A stretch of DNA of 64,000 nt, taken from Pseudoalteromonas ulvae UL12 (GTDB taxonomy: Bacteria > Pseudomonadota > Gammaproteobacteria > Enterobacterales > Alteromonadaceae). How positions within the stretch are numbered: the stretch's first letter is position 1; each line of letters opens with the position of its first letter. Positions 26,734-35,960 of this stretch are shown here, piece after piece. The position numbers and the translations under genes are program-made. A model generated the notes under the pieces. The model did no database searches. It saw only the letters and a program-made list of their open reading frames with translations, and had not been told where the DNA came from. Location of the stretch: NCBI RefSeq assembly GCF_014925405.1, contig NZ_AQHJ01000023.1, positions 310,001 to 374,000 of the forward strand, written 5' to 3'.

Positions 26734-29445
26734 ATGAATAACAGTACTCTTTTTCCAATCAAAGGATTGCACAGTATTCTATTGTTAGCTCTGTTAGTCG
26801 TTATATTTAGCGCCGGCTATACTAGCTCATTATTACCAACATCCTCCCAGTCTATTGATGAAAATCAGCTGGTAGAGATCGCAAATAAAATAGACAGACC
26901 TCTCGCCGATTCAATCAATTTATTTGGTTTCAATACCGCCATTCAAATCTTGTTTTCTGCTAAGGCAATTAACCCAGAACTCGAATTACACTTATACAGA
27001 AAAACAAAATCTGGCGAACTTCAACTCGTCAGTCAAACGGTTAAGAAGGCTATGACGCCATCTTTCACTAACAAAGTCAGCGACAACAGCGACTTCCTTT
27101 CCATTGAGCATCTATTGGAAGTAAATGGTGCCGTGACAGGTGTTCTCATTATCGAACTAAGAAAGAGCGCAGTGAACTACGTGCCGTTTTTCGTATTTGT
27201 AGCAATCACAGCTGTCATTGCACTTTTAGCATGGTTTTATGTGCCTATTTTTGTTGGTAAACGAATTCAAGTTAACTCGCAAAAGTTAGCAGATGAGTTA
27301 ATTCTGATTACAGAAAAAAAGGATTATCACTTAAGTGTATCGACTGATATTGGTTTAGGGTTGAAAAGCTTAGCTTCATTGATCAATAACTTACTGCTAA
27401 GCGTGAAAGAAAATGAAGATTTACACATTAAAGCAGAAGAACAATTACAAAACCTTCAGGCTAATTTAGAAAGGCAAGTGATTAATCGCACACAAGAGCT
27501 CGAAAAAGCAATTCTCTCTGCTGAACAAGCAAATGAAACCAAAACAACCTTTTTAGCGACTATGAGTCACGAAATCCGCACTCCAATGAATGGTATCATA
27601 GGGACAATTGATTTATTACGCCACACCGAGCTTAGCGGAGCACAGTTTCGTTTAAGTAGTATTATTCGTGATTCTGCATTTTCGTTATTAGGCATTTTAG
27701 ATGACATTCTAGACTTTTCTAAAATTGAAGCGGGTAAATTACATATCGACTACGTTTCGTTTTCTGTGCCTCAGATCGTTGAAGAAGTGTCTCGTGTTAT
27801 GTCCTCAATCGCGCATAAAAACAATTTAGAGCTCAATTTATTTATCGACCCTAATATTCCTCAAGGTTTACTCGGCGATCCGGTCCGAGTCAGGCAAGTA
27901 CTTTACAACTTGTGTAGTAATGCGATTAAGTTTACTCGCTCTACTGAAGATCAGGTTGGTACAGTTTCTATTGAGGTGCTTTTAGCACAAAAAAATCATG
28001 ACTTTAATACCGTTGATTTCAGAATATCTGACAATGGCCGTGGCATGAGCAAAGTTCAGCTGGCGAGGATTTTTCAGCCTTTTAGTCAAGCAGAAGACAG
28101 TATTACACGAGAGTTTGGTGGTACAGGTTTAGGTTTATCTATCTGTAAAAGCCTAACAGAACTCATGTATGGCCAAATAAAAGTAAGTAGTGAAATAGGC
28201 ATTGGCAGTGAGTTTTGTATTAGCATTCCTTTTACCCTCGGTGACAATGCGACCATCGAGCATAAACAGCGCCTTAAAGGCAAGAAAATCGCTTTATACA
28301 GCCCTGAAAAAGCACAAAAAGACTATGTGAAGCGTTATTTAGACTTTTTAGGGGCTCAAGTATTTGAGTACCAGCAAATTGATGCTGAGCAAAAGTGGCA
28401 AAACACGGAAGGTTTAGTCTGGTTAATCAATGGCATGTACGATATGGAGGAAGTTAACAAGCAATTGCGCCGTTTAAGTTACTTGCTTGAAGAAAATCAA
28501 CAACAAGTAATTGTTTTAAGTAAGCTCAGTGAAGCGAAATTAACCTGTAAAAATGTCTTTTATTTAAATGCATTACCCTTATGCAAAAGCAGTTTGTTTA
28601 ATTCATTATTTATTGCATTTGGCTTACATCAACCTAAAACAATTCAATCGAAAAAGTCATTTAACCAATATCAATCCGTCGAAAGCGCGCGATTAAGTAA
28701 CCAGCTCATTTTACTCGTTGAAGACAACCTAATGAATCAGCAAGTGATCACCGATCAGCTTCACTTACTTGGTTATGGGGTTGAAGTCGCCAACGATGGT
28801 GAACAAGGCTTACAAATGTGGCGTGAGGGCAGTTATTCTTTAATATTAACTGATTTACATATGCCTAAAATGTCAGGCTACGATCTCACAAAAGCAATTC
28901 GTGACGAAGGCCCTGACCGCACTGATTTAGAGTCTGAAAGCATCATAATCGCCATTACTGCAAATGCCTTAAAAGGTGAACGCGAAAAGTGCTTATCTCA
29001 TGGCATGAATGATTACATTACCAAACCAGTTGAGCTAAATGTCCTTGAAAAAGTGATTTCTCACTGGTTACCAATTGAATCGGAGAAGGTCGTCCAACCT
29101 ATCGATTTAGAGCGACTCACCAGCTACATTGGTGAAGACAGTTCACAGCACACGCACTTTTTGAATATGTTCATTGAGCATGGCAACACTATGGTTCAAC
29201 AGCTCAAATCAGCGGTCATAAATGACGAATTTGAAGAATTAGAGAGTGCCGCTCATCAACTAAAATCAACCGCACAAACAATCGGGGCATTTAAACTAGC
29301 GAATTCTGCGCAAAACCTAGAGTCAGAGTGCACCAAGCAAAACAAAGATCATCAAGTGGTTGAACACTTAAGAGATGATATTGAGCAACATTTTTTTGAA
29401 GCAAAACAGTACATAGTGCAGCTTATCGAACAAAATAAAGTATAA
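26734..29445 (+). CDS. Hybrid sensor histidine kinase with receiver and Hpt domains
   Basis: 903 residues from the ATG at 26734; an upstream TTG at 26659 would add 25 residues but has no ribosome site, while TTAGGA precedes this ATG. There is a TM helix near residue 15 (ILLLALLVVIFSAGYTSSLL), a periplasmic loop of about 120 residues and a second TM helix at about 155-180. HisKA follows (FLATMSHEIRTPMNGIIG), then HATPase (NLCSNAIKF, DNGRGM, GGTGLGLSICKSL), a pseudo-receiver-like linker, a receiver (LLVEDNLMNQQV, LILTDLHMPKMSG) and an Hpt domain (SAAHQLKSTAQTIGA). This is a BarA/EvgS-type phosphorelay. No partner response regulator is adjacent, so its target and signal are unknown. Confidence 0.92.
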   Translation: MNNSTLFPIKGLHSILLLALLVVIFSAGYTSSLLPTSSQSIDENQLVEIANKIDRPLADSINLFGFNTAIQILFSAKAINPELELHLYRKTKSGELQLVSQTVKKAMTPSFTNKVSDNSDFLSIEHLLEVNGAVTGVLIIELRKSAVNYVPFFVFVAITAVIALLAWFYVPIFVGKRIQVNSQKLADELILITEKKDYHLSVSTDIGLGLKSLASLINNLLLSVKENEDLHIKAEEQLQNLQANLERQVINRTQELEKAILSAEQANETKTTFLATMSHEIRTPMNGIIGTIDLLRHTELSGAQFRLSSIIRDSAFSLLGILDDILDFSKIEAGKLHIDYVSFSVPQIVEEVSRVMSSIAHKNNLELNLFIDPNIPQGLLGDPVRVRQVLYNLCSNAIKFTRSTEDQVGTVSIEVLLAQKNHDFNTVDFRISDNGRGMSKVQLARIFQPFSQAEDSITREFGGTGLGLSICKSLTELMYGQIKVSSEIGIGSEFCISIPFTLGDNATIEHKQRLKGKKIALYSPEKAQKDYVKRYLDFLGAQVFEYQQIDAEQKWQNTEGLVWLINGMYDMEEVNKQLRRLSYLLEENQQQVIVLSKLSEAKLTCKNVFYLNALPLCKSSLFNSLFIAFGLHQPKTIQSKKSFNQYQSVESARLSNQLILLVEDNLMNQQVITDQLHLLGYGVEVANDGEQGLQMWREGSYSLILTDLHMPKMSGYDLTKAIRDEGPDRTDLESESIIIAITANALKGEREKCLSHGMNDYITKPVELNVLEKVISHWLPIESEKVVQPIDLERLTSYIGEDSSQHTHFLNMFIEHGNTMVQQLKSAVINDEFEELESAAHQLKSTAQTIGAFKLANSAQNLESECTKQNKDHQVVEHLRDDIEQHFFEAKQYIVQLIEQNKV

Positions 29446-29472
29446 AAAAAGGAGACCTCAGTCTCCTTTTTT
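29446..29472. terminator. Bidirectional terminator between the kinase and yggX
   Basis: The stem AAAAGGAGAC / GTCTCCTTTT with loop CTCA is flanked by A and T runs. It serves both convergent genes and overlaps the yggX stop. Confidence 0.9.
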
Positions 29473-29737
29473 ATACTGGCTTATAGCCTTCTATTTCAAC
29501 TTCTTTGCCTTCAAACAAGAAGCCAATCATCTGCTCTTCTAAAAAGCTTCTATGCTCTAAATCCATCATGTTTAGATGTTTTTCGTTGATCAGCATGGTT
29601 TGTTTGTGTTGCCATTGAGCCCACGCTTCTTTAGAGATGTTATTAAAGATTTTTTCACCAACTTCACCTGGGTAGAGTTGAAATGCTAAACCTTCAGCTT
29701 CTTTTTGTAGCTTTTGACAAAATACTGTACGTGCCAT
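29471..29737 (-). CDS. yggX: Fe(2+)-trafficking protein YggX
   Basis: 88 residues. Family signatures are [16 protein letters not shown] at the N-terminus (with the conserved Cys), [18 protein letters not shown] and [16 protein letters not shown]. In enterobacteria it protects Fe-S clusters and limits oxidative damage. It lies 28 bases after mutY, itself a 4Fe-4S enzyme, in the same order as in E. coli. Confidence 0.95.
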   Translation of the reverse strand: MARTVFCQKLQKEAEGLAFQLYPGEVGEKIFNNISKEAWAQWQHKQTMLINEKHLNMMDLEHRSFLEEQMIGFLFEGKEVEIEGYKPV

Positions 29738-29765
29738 TGTGATACCTCACTAGTCAGATAGGGTT

Positions 29766-30836
29766 TTATTCTATAGCTGATTTCAATTTTTTAAAATCTT
29801 TAATCAATTTCTTTGTCGGAGTTGCCAGCCCGACTTTTGGTGGTGACTGCAGATCATACCAAATTTCATTACTGTCGTTTATTTGTTGAAATGGGGATGA
29901 CAAATTAACGACGACCGGCGTAATAGCCAACTTAAAGTGACTGAATACATGGGTGAATGAATCAGCATACATGGGAGACTCTGTTATGCCTTTTTGTGTT
30001 AAATAGGCAAGAAGTTGCTCGTTTGTCTCAAACTCAAAAAAGCAGTGTAACCCCCCCCAAATTCCCGCATTAGGCCTGCGTTCAAGCAGCAATTTCTTTT
30101 CATGATGAATAATTAGCATCACACAAGACTTTTCTGGCACAGTCTTTTTTGGCTTAGAATGAGGAAATACATTGACCACATTGTGCTTTAAAGCATCACA
30201 ACGTGCGTTTAGTGGGCATGGATCACAATCATACTTAGAGCGGGAACATAAACTCGACCCCAAATCCATCATGGCTTGATTAAACTGAATCACGTTATTT
30301 TTTGGCGTGATTTGCTCCGATAATTGCCACAATTGGTTTTCTACTTGTTTATTGCCATACCAGCCTTCAACAGTAAAAAAACGCGCTAATACCCGCTTTA
30401 CGTTACCGTCTAAAATCGGGTGATGTTGCCCTAAGGACAACGACAAAATAGCACCGGCTGTTGAGCGGCCAATCCCTGGAAGCGCAATCACTTCATCAAT
30501 ATCTGTTGGAAACACACCTTGATATTGCTCAGTAATGATTTTTGCTGTTTTATGTAAATTACGTGCTCTTGCATAATAACCAAGGCCAGTCCAATGATGA
30601 AGGACTTCATCTTCAGAGGCATTGGCAAGCTCTTCTATAGTATCAAAGCGGTGCATAAACCGTTCAAAATACGGAATAACTGTCGCCACTTGAGTTTGCT
30701 GAAGCATGATCTCCGAAACCCATACTTTATATGGCGTTTTGGCTAATTGCCAAGGGAGGGTTTTGCGCCCGTAGAGCTCATACCAATCGACAACTTGTTC
30801 GGCAAACCAAGTCGCTAAGTCTCTATTGATTTCCAT
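29766..30836 (-). CDS. mutY: Adenine DNA glycosylase
   Basis: Removes adenine mispaired with 8-oxoguanine. It has 356 residues. The catalytic Glu is in [19 protein letters not shown]. The helix-hairpin-helix is [15 protein letters not shown], with the catalytic Asp in [10 protein letters not shown]. The 4Fe-4S cluster has C-x6-C-x2-C-x5-C ([17 protein letters not shown]). The C-terminal NUDIX-like domain recognises 8-oxoG. The ATG at 30836 is preferred to an upstream GTG at 30845. It is divergent from trmB, as in E. coli. Confidence 0.96.
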   Translation of the reverse strand: MEINRDLATWFAEQVVDWYELYGRKTLPWQLAKTPYKVWVSEIMLQQTQVATVIPYFERFMHRFDTIEELANASEDEVLHHWTGLGYYARARNLHKTAKIITEQYQGVFPTDIDEVIALPGIGRSTAGAILSLSLGQHHPILDGNVKRVLARFFTVEGWYGNKQVENQLWQLSEQITPKNNVIQFNQAMMDLGSSLCSRSKYDCDPCPLNARCDALKHNVVNVFPHSKPKKTVPEKSCVMLIIHHEKKLLLERRPNAGIWGGLHCFFEFETNEQLLAYLTQKGITESPMYADSFTHVFSHFKLAITPVVVNLSSPFQQINDSNEIWYDLQSPPKVGLATPTKKLIKDFKKLKSAIE

Positions 30837-30964
30837 GTAACCCACTTCTATGGAACTAAAATGCTGTCAGTCTATTGCTACAAACAAAAAGGTCAAGGGA
30901 TTTACTTGTGATCGAGTAGACTTAAAGGGATAATATGCGACCCAATTTTTCAGGTAATTGAAAT

Positions 30965-31690
30965 ATGAGTGAACAGCTTAAAAACTCGCTTGAACAAGCA
31001 GAGCAAGACGGAAAGTTTATCCGTACCATCCGTAGTTTTGTTAAGCGTGAAGGTCGTTTAACGAAAGGCCAAGCCAGCGCCATTGATCAAAACTGGGCAA
31101 CTATGGGCTTAGAACATAAAAATGGTTTACTTGATTTAAGCCAAGTCTTTGGTAACGATAATGATGTTATCTTAGAGATTGGCTTTGGCATGGGTAAATC
31201 TTTGGTTGAAATGGCTGCCAAATCTCCTGATAAAAACTTTATCGGTATTGAAGTGCATCGCCCTGGTGTAGGTGCATGTTTAGCTGATGCAGCTGAGGCT
31301 GGTGTTACAAACTTGCGCGTTTTTGAACATGATGCTATTGAAGTATTAGCAGATTGTATCGCTGATGAAGCATTAGCAGGTTTACAGCTGTTTTTCCCAG
31401 ATCCTTGGCACAAAAAACGCCATCACAAACGCCGAATTGTACAAACCGCATTCGCTGAAAGTTTACGTAAAAAATTAAAGATTGGTGGTGTTTTCCACAT
31501 GGCTACCGATTGGGAAAACTATGCAGAGCATATGCTTGAAGTGATGCAAGTTGCTCCAGGTTATAAAAACTTATCTCAAAGCAATGACTATATGCCTCGC
31601 CCTGATTTTCGTCCTTTGACTAAATTTGAGCAACGTGGCCACCGATTAGGCCATGGAGTATGGGATTTAATGTTTGAACGTAACGCCTAA
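30965..31690 (+). CDS. trmB: tRNA (guanine-N7-)-methyltransferase
   Basis: Makes m7G46 in tRNAs, using SAM. It has 241 residues. The SAM-binding loop is [16 protein letters not shown], and family motifs are [31 protein letters not shown] and [14 protein letters not shown]. It is divergent from mutY. Confidence 0.97.
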   Translation: MSEQLKNSLEQAEQDGKFIRTIRSFVKREGRLTKGQASAIDQNWATMGLEHKNGLLDLSQVFGNDNDVILEIGFGMGKSLVEMAAKSPDKNFIGIEVHRPGVGACLADAAEAGVTNLRVFEHDAIEVLADCIADEALAGLQLFFPDPWHKKRHHKRRIVQTAFAESLRKKLKIGGVFHMATDWENYAEHMLEVMQVAPGYKNLSQSNDYMPRPDFRPLTKFEQRGHRLGHGVWDLMFERNA

Positions 31691-31717
31691 GTAAGTCGTT
31701 AGTTTAAGTACCGATTG

Positions 31718-31743
31718 AGCCAATGAATTCATTGGCTTTTTTT
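31718..31743 (+). terminator. Terminator of trmB
   Basis: The stem AGCCAATGA / TCATTGGCT with a following T7 tract lies 27 bases after the stop codon. Confidence 0.9.
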
Positions 31744-31769
31744 CTATTTTTGAAAAGAGTGATATAACA

Positions 31770-32795
31770 ATGTTAAGCAACCCAAGCCAAGTCCTATTAC
31801 GCAATGAACATGCATTAACAGCTTCATCTATTTTAGTAATTAACTTTGAGCAAGATGGTTTTCTGACAGCGTTAAAATCTCTTCTACCCAACGCAAAAAT
31901 CACTGCATTTACCAGTAATGTTGCCAATGCTGATTGGGCTAAAAGTCAATCAGGTGTCGAGGTGACGTTAGCTGCGCAATTACCAGAGCAAAACGTAGAA
32001 CTGGTTGTTTTTTATTACCCGAAAGCCAAACCCGAAGCGCTGATGTTAATGGATAACATTCGCGCTATTTCTGATAGCAATACACGTTTACTGATCGTTG
32101 GTGATAATAAAGGTGGTGTTAAATCTTCAGAGAAGCAACTCAAGGAGCATGCAAAGTTTGGCCGTAAACTCGATTCAGCACGTCACTGTGCTCTATATCA
32201 ATTTAGCCAATTAACGCCGAATCCAACTTTTAAGCTAAGTGATTACTTTAAGCAATTCACTGTAAACATTAAAGATACAAGTATCGATGTTATTAGTATG
32301 CCAGGCGTGTTCAATCACGGTGCATTAGATAATGGGACTGAGTTATTACTGAATAATATGACCCCTCCTTCATCTGGAACTGTGTTGGATTTTGGCTGTG
32401 GAGCGGGTGTAATTTCGGCCTATTTAGGCAAAATGAACCCTGACTTGTCTTTTTTATGTTTAGATGTCAGTGCCTTCGCAGCAAAAGCGACAGAGCTGAC
32501 ACTGCAAGCAAACCACATCAATGGCAAAGTTCTACTGAGCAATGGTTTACAAAAAATGACTGACAGTGTCGACCACATCGTCACAAATCCGCCTTTTCAC
32601 ACTGGGCTCAATACCGATTACGACATCACAGAAACATTTATAAAAGAAGCAAAAAAAGTACTTAAGCCAAAAGGAACAGTAACCATTGTTGCCAATAGTT
32701 TCTTAAAATACCCCCCTTTGCTCGAGCAAGCATTCGGCCAGTATCAACAAGTCTGTAAAAACACAAAATTCACGGTTTATCGTGTTGAGAGTTAA
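31770..32795 (+). CDS. rsmC: 16S rRNA (guanine-N2-1207) methyltransferase
   Basis: 341 residues, with two methyltransferase-like halves, the N-terminal one being inactive. The active C-terminal half has VLDFGCGAGVISAYL (SAM) and IVTNPPFHTG (NPPF catalytic motif). The start and length fit RsmC. It methylates G1207 in the small ribosomal subunit. It follows trmB by a terminator, so it is probably a separate transcript. Confidence 0.93.
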   Translation: MLSNPSQVLLRNEHALTASSILVINFEQDGFLTALKSLLPNAKITAFTSNVANADWAKSQSGVEVTLAAQLPEQNVELVVFYYPKAKPEALMLMDNIRAISDSNTRLLIVGDNKGGVKSSEKQLKEHAKFGRKLDSARHCALYQFSQLTPNPTFKLSDYFKQFTVNIKDTSIDVISMPGVFNHGALDNGTELLLNNMTPPSSGTVLDFGCGAGVISAYLGKMNPDLSFLCLDVSAFAAKATELTLQANHINGKVLLSNGLQKMTDSVDHIVTNPPFHTGLNTDYDITETFIKEAKKVLKPKGTVTIVANSFLKYPPLLEQAFGQYQQVCKNTKFTVYRVES

Positions 32796-33000
32796 TTAAT
32801 ACAGGTACTCCGCCTTGTTTGAGATGAAAAGTATTTACGACTGAGTGTAAAACTTGTAAAAACAGCCGCCAACATCTAGATTTTGAAGATAAAATAAAAA
32901 ATCTTGTGATGAACAATGCACTTTTAATTCATTGCTTAACGCACAGATTAGATTTAACATTAAATGTGTTAGCTAAACTATAGGCGATGTTGATAAGTTT

Positions 33001-34620
33001 ATGTCGGGAATCAGTCACACCATAAGCATACAAAAAGCTTTAATCAGAACCGTCATGCTGATAACGACACTTTGTCTCGTATTGTCCATTTCTGTTTCGA
33101 CTTACCTTGATATTGAAAAACAACGCAGCTTTGCACTCGAAAAGTTAGCAACCTACGCCGATATAATCGCGTTTAATGCGCAAGTCTCACTGTTATTTGA
33201 TGATAAAGAAACAGAAAAAAAGCGCTTAGAAGGATTTCGCGCCGCCACTGTAATTGAAAACATTCACATCTATAAAATTGATGAATTTACTGATGAAGTA
33301 ACCTTTTTTGCCAGCTTTAATGCGACCAACATCCCCCCTATTCCGACACGTATCGGAAAACTCGCCAACGCAACAAAACCTGTATTTATTGAGCATCATA
33401 TAGATATCGTCCGACCGATTGCGTTTGAAGGAATTACACAAGGTTATGTGTATATTCGCGGCGGCTTAAGTGCTCTCGACTCGTATATCAACGAAAAACT
33501 GATCATTAATGTGATTGTTGCACTCTCCGTTTTATTGTTGGTCTTTTTAATTACAATTCGAATTCAACGACGTTTTACCTTGCCCATCGAAGCATTAACT
33601 AAACTCGTTCAAGAAGTATCTAAAAATAAAAACTACGATGTGCATGCGCCTCATGCAGAAATCTCAGAGTTAAACCAATTAGGGTCGAATTTAAATATTC
33701 TCTTTTCTCGAACAAAAGCCCAGCTTGAACGCCAGAAAAAAGACGAATTAGAAATTCGCCAACTCAATCAAAACCTTGAAGAAAAAGTTAATCATCGAAC
33801 TACAGCGCTCAAAGAAGCTAATCAAGAGTTACTCAATACACTTGAAAGAATGCATCAGTACCAAAACAAAATTGTCGAAAATGAAAAAATGGCCTCATTA
33901 GGCCAAATGGTTGCAGGTGTCGCTCATGAGGTTAATACACCCATTGGACTTGGTGTAACAGGCTCTACATTACTTAAAGATAAACTAACTGAGATTCAAG
34001 CAGCCTTTAATAGTAAAACCCTCACAGCCTCTCAGATGGAAAAATTCATCAACGATGGTATTGAGAACTTAGATTTAATCTACCGAAATCTGAATCGCGC
34101 CGCAGATTTAGTCTCAAGCTTCAAACAAGTTGCCGTAAATCAAGACACCGAACTCACATCTTCAGTCAATGTGGCCGAACTGGTTAATAATGTTTTATTG
34201 ACAATGAAAACAGAGTTAAGTGTTTGTGCGCATCAAGTGCATGTTGATTGCCCTGACAACTTGTCAATTCAGTCAAAGTCGGGCCCGCTGCAACAAATCT
34301 TTCAGAATCTAATTAGTAATTCGTTGATTCATGGTCTGAGCGTAGAAACGCCAGGTAACATTAATATTGTTTTCAAATCAGAAAATAACACCATCAGAAT
34401 TGATTACCTTGATGATGGTAAAGGCATGCCTAACCATATCAGGAAACGTATATTTGATCCTTTTGTCACCACGCGGCGCGGTGAAGGTGGCAGTGGCTTA
34501 GGTATGCATCTGGTCTATAACTTGATCACTCAGGCGCTCAACGGCTCAATCATCTTGCTTGATGATTGCGATAAAGGCGTCCATTTTGTGATTGAGTTGC
34601 CGTTAAATGAGGGGCTATAA
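33001..34620 (+). CDS. Membrane histidine kinase with CHASE8/YfiN-like sensor domain
   Basis: 539 residues. A TM helix (about 15-38) is followed by a periplasmic domain with ALEKLATYADIIAFNAQVSLLFDDKETEKKRLEG. This resembles the CHASE8 sensor of YfiN-type diguanylate cyclases. A second TM helix (about 160-185) precedes a HAMP-like segment and a coiled coil (about 235-290). The kinase core has His309 in MVAGVAHEVNTPIG. The ATPase parts are QIFQNLISNSLIHG, YLDDGKGMP and GGSGLGMHLVYNL. The next gene is a YfiR homologue, overlapping in regulation by a 1-base gap. No receiver is attached. I infer that YfiR controls the kinase as it controls YfiN elsewhere. Confidence 0.88.
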   Translation: MSGISHTISIQKALIRTVMLITTLCLVLSISVSTYLDIEKQRSFALEKLATYADIIAFNAQVSLLFDDKETEKKRLEGFRAATVIENIHIYKIDEFTDEVTFFASFNATNIPPIPTRIGKLANATKPVFIEHHIDIVRPIAFEGITQGYVYIRGGLSALDSYINEKLIINVIVALSVLLLVFLITIRIQRRFTLPIEALTKLVQEVSKNKNYDVHAPHAEISELNQLGSNLNILFSRTKAQLERQKKDELEIRQLNQNLEEKVNHRTTALKEANQELLNTLERMHQYQNKIVENEKMASLGQMVAGVAHEVNTPIGLGVTGSTLLKDKLTEIQAAFNSKTLTASQMEKFINDGIENLDLIYRNLNRAADLVSSFKQVAVNQDTELTSSVNVAELVNNVLLTMKTELSVCAHQVHVDCPDNLSIQSKSGPLQQIFQNLISNSLIHGLSVETPGNINIVFKSENNTIRIDYLDDGKGMPNHIRKRIFDPFVTTRRGEGGSGLGMHLVYNLITQALNGSIILLDDCDKGVHFVIELPLNEGL

Positions 34621-34621
34621 A

Positions 34622-35137
34622 ATGAAATTAGCCCTTTTTGCGTTCCTCATTCTAGCCAGTTTCAACTGTACAGCAAAAACAATTGAGCAAGTGCGCTCAG
34701 CGTTTATTTTTCAAATGTCTAAATTTATTGAGTTTTCTAAACCTATCGGTGATGGTGTCTCATTCTGTTTTTTTGATAAAGATAATGGCCCAGCTCAACT
34801 TCTTTCGAATCATTCAAACCTAATTAGCCAAGGCAAACCTATCATTGTTCATTTATTAGAAAAAATCAGTGCAACCGCTGAACTAAATCAGCAATGTAAC
34901 ATCATATACTTGGATGAATTGAGTTATTCTAAGGTCGACGCTGATTGGTTGACTAAGATCGATTCAAACATTGTAATTATTGGTGAAGATATTCGCTTTA
35001 TTGAACAAGGTGGGTTGGCTGCGCTGATTAAAGAAGGCAATAAGATAAAACTCTATATTAATAAAGAAAAGCTCAACAATAGCGATTTGAAAATTGGTTC
35101 TCGATTACTGGCACTCGCTAAGTTTTATCCTGAGTAA
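34622..35137 (+). CDS. YfiR family periplasmic protein (DUF4154)
   Basis: 171 residues with a signal peptide (MKLALFAFLILASFNCTAK). Family signatures are VRSAFIFQMSKFIEF, CNIIYLDELSYS, NIVIIGEDIRFIEQGGLAALI and IGSRLLALAKFY. In Pseudomonas, YfiR binds the sensor domain of the cyclase YfiN and represses it. The start at 34622 is chosen because GAGGGG sits 7 bases upstream; an in-frame start at 34607 lies inside the previous gene. It is in an operon with the CHASE8-type kinase, suggesting a YfiR-kinase pair. Confidence 0.88.
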   Translation: MKLALFAFLILASFNCTAKTIEQVRSAFIFQMSKFIEFSKPIGDGVSFCFFDKDNGPAQLLSNHSNLISQGKPIIVHLLEKISATAELNQQCNIIYLDELSYSKVDADWLTKIDSNIVIIGEDIRFIEQGGLAALIKEGNKIKLYINKEKLNNSDLKIGSRLLALAKFYPE

Positions 35138-35143
35138 TTTTAC

Positions 35144-35172
35144 TTGTTAACATATAGAATAGCCCCTATAAT
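35144..35172 (+). promoter_or_regulatory. arcA promoter
   Basis: TTGTTA (35144-35149), a 17-base spacer and a perfect TATAAT (35167-35172) leave a leader of about 65 bases before arcA. Confidence 0.75.
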
Positions 35173-35243
35173 CATGCAATCTACGTTCAATTAACATCTT
35201 TTGAATTAATTGTAAATAAAACTTTTCCAAAAGGTTATTAAAA

Positions 35244-35960
35244 ATGCAAACGCCTGTCATTCTTATCGTTGAAGATGAAGACGTAACTAGATTAAACCTA
35301 GTCAGTTTATTCGAAGCTGAAGGATATAAAGTTATAGAAGCCATTGATGGCGAAGATATGCACGAAAAAATTTCAGCAAACGATGATATCAATCTTGTTG
35401 TTATGGACATCAACTTACCAGGAAAAAATGGATTAATATTAGCTCGTGAATTACGCCAAAAGCGTAACATCGGCTTAATCTTCTTAACTGGTCGTGACAA
35501 CGATGTCGATCGTATTTTAGGGCTTGAAATCGGTGCTGATGATTACATCACTAAGCCATTCAATCCACGCGAGTTAACTATCCGTGCACGTAATTTATTA
35601 ACACGTACAGCGAGCTCTGCCGATGAAGGTGAACTAGGTTCAGATGGTGTATTGACCTTTAATGGTTGGGAACTCGATGAAAATAGCCGCTGTTTAACAT
35701 CTCCAAACGGTGAAGCAAAGCGCTTACCTAAAGGTGAGTACCGCGCCTTACGTTTAATGCTTGACTCTCCAGGGCGTATTTTTAGCCGTGAGCAGTTAAT
35801 TAAACATATGACCGGACGTGAGCTTCGTGCGAATGACCGCACTGTGGATGTAACGATTCGTCGTATTCGTAAACACTTTGAAAGTGATGAGAGCACCGCT
35901 GAATTAATCAGTACAATTCACGGTGAAGGTTACCGCTTCATTGGTAAGCTAGATAGCTAG
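35244..35960 (+). CDS. arcA: Two-component response regulator ArcA
   Basis: 238 residues. The receiver domain has phosphoacceptor Asp55 ([12 protein letters not shown]) with [16 protein letters not shown] acidic pocket ([11 protein letters not shown]) and [30 protein letters not shown]. The OmpR-type winged helix at the C-terminus has [31 protein letters not shown]. It regulates respiratory genes under low oxygen. Its end overlaps the convergent arcB end by four bases, so kinase and regulator are adjacent here, unlike in E. coli. Confidence 0.95.
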   Translation: MQTPVILIVEDEDVTRLNLVSLFEAEGYKVIEAIDGEDMHEKISANDDINLVVMDINLPGKNGLILARELRQKRNIGLIFLTGRDNDVDRILGLEIGADDYITKPFNPRELTIRARNLLTRTASSADEGELGSDGVLTFNGWELDENSRCLTSPNGEAKRLPKGEYRALRLMLDSPGRIFSREQLIKHMTGRELRANDRTVDVTIRRIRKHFESDESTAELISTIHGEGYRFIGKLDS

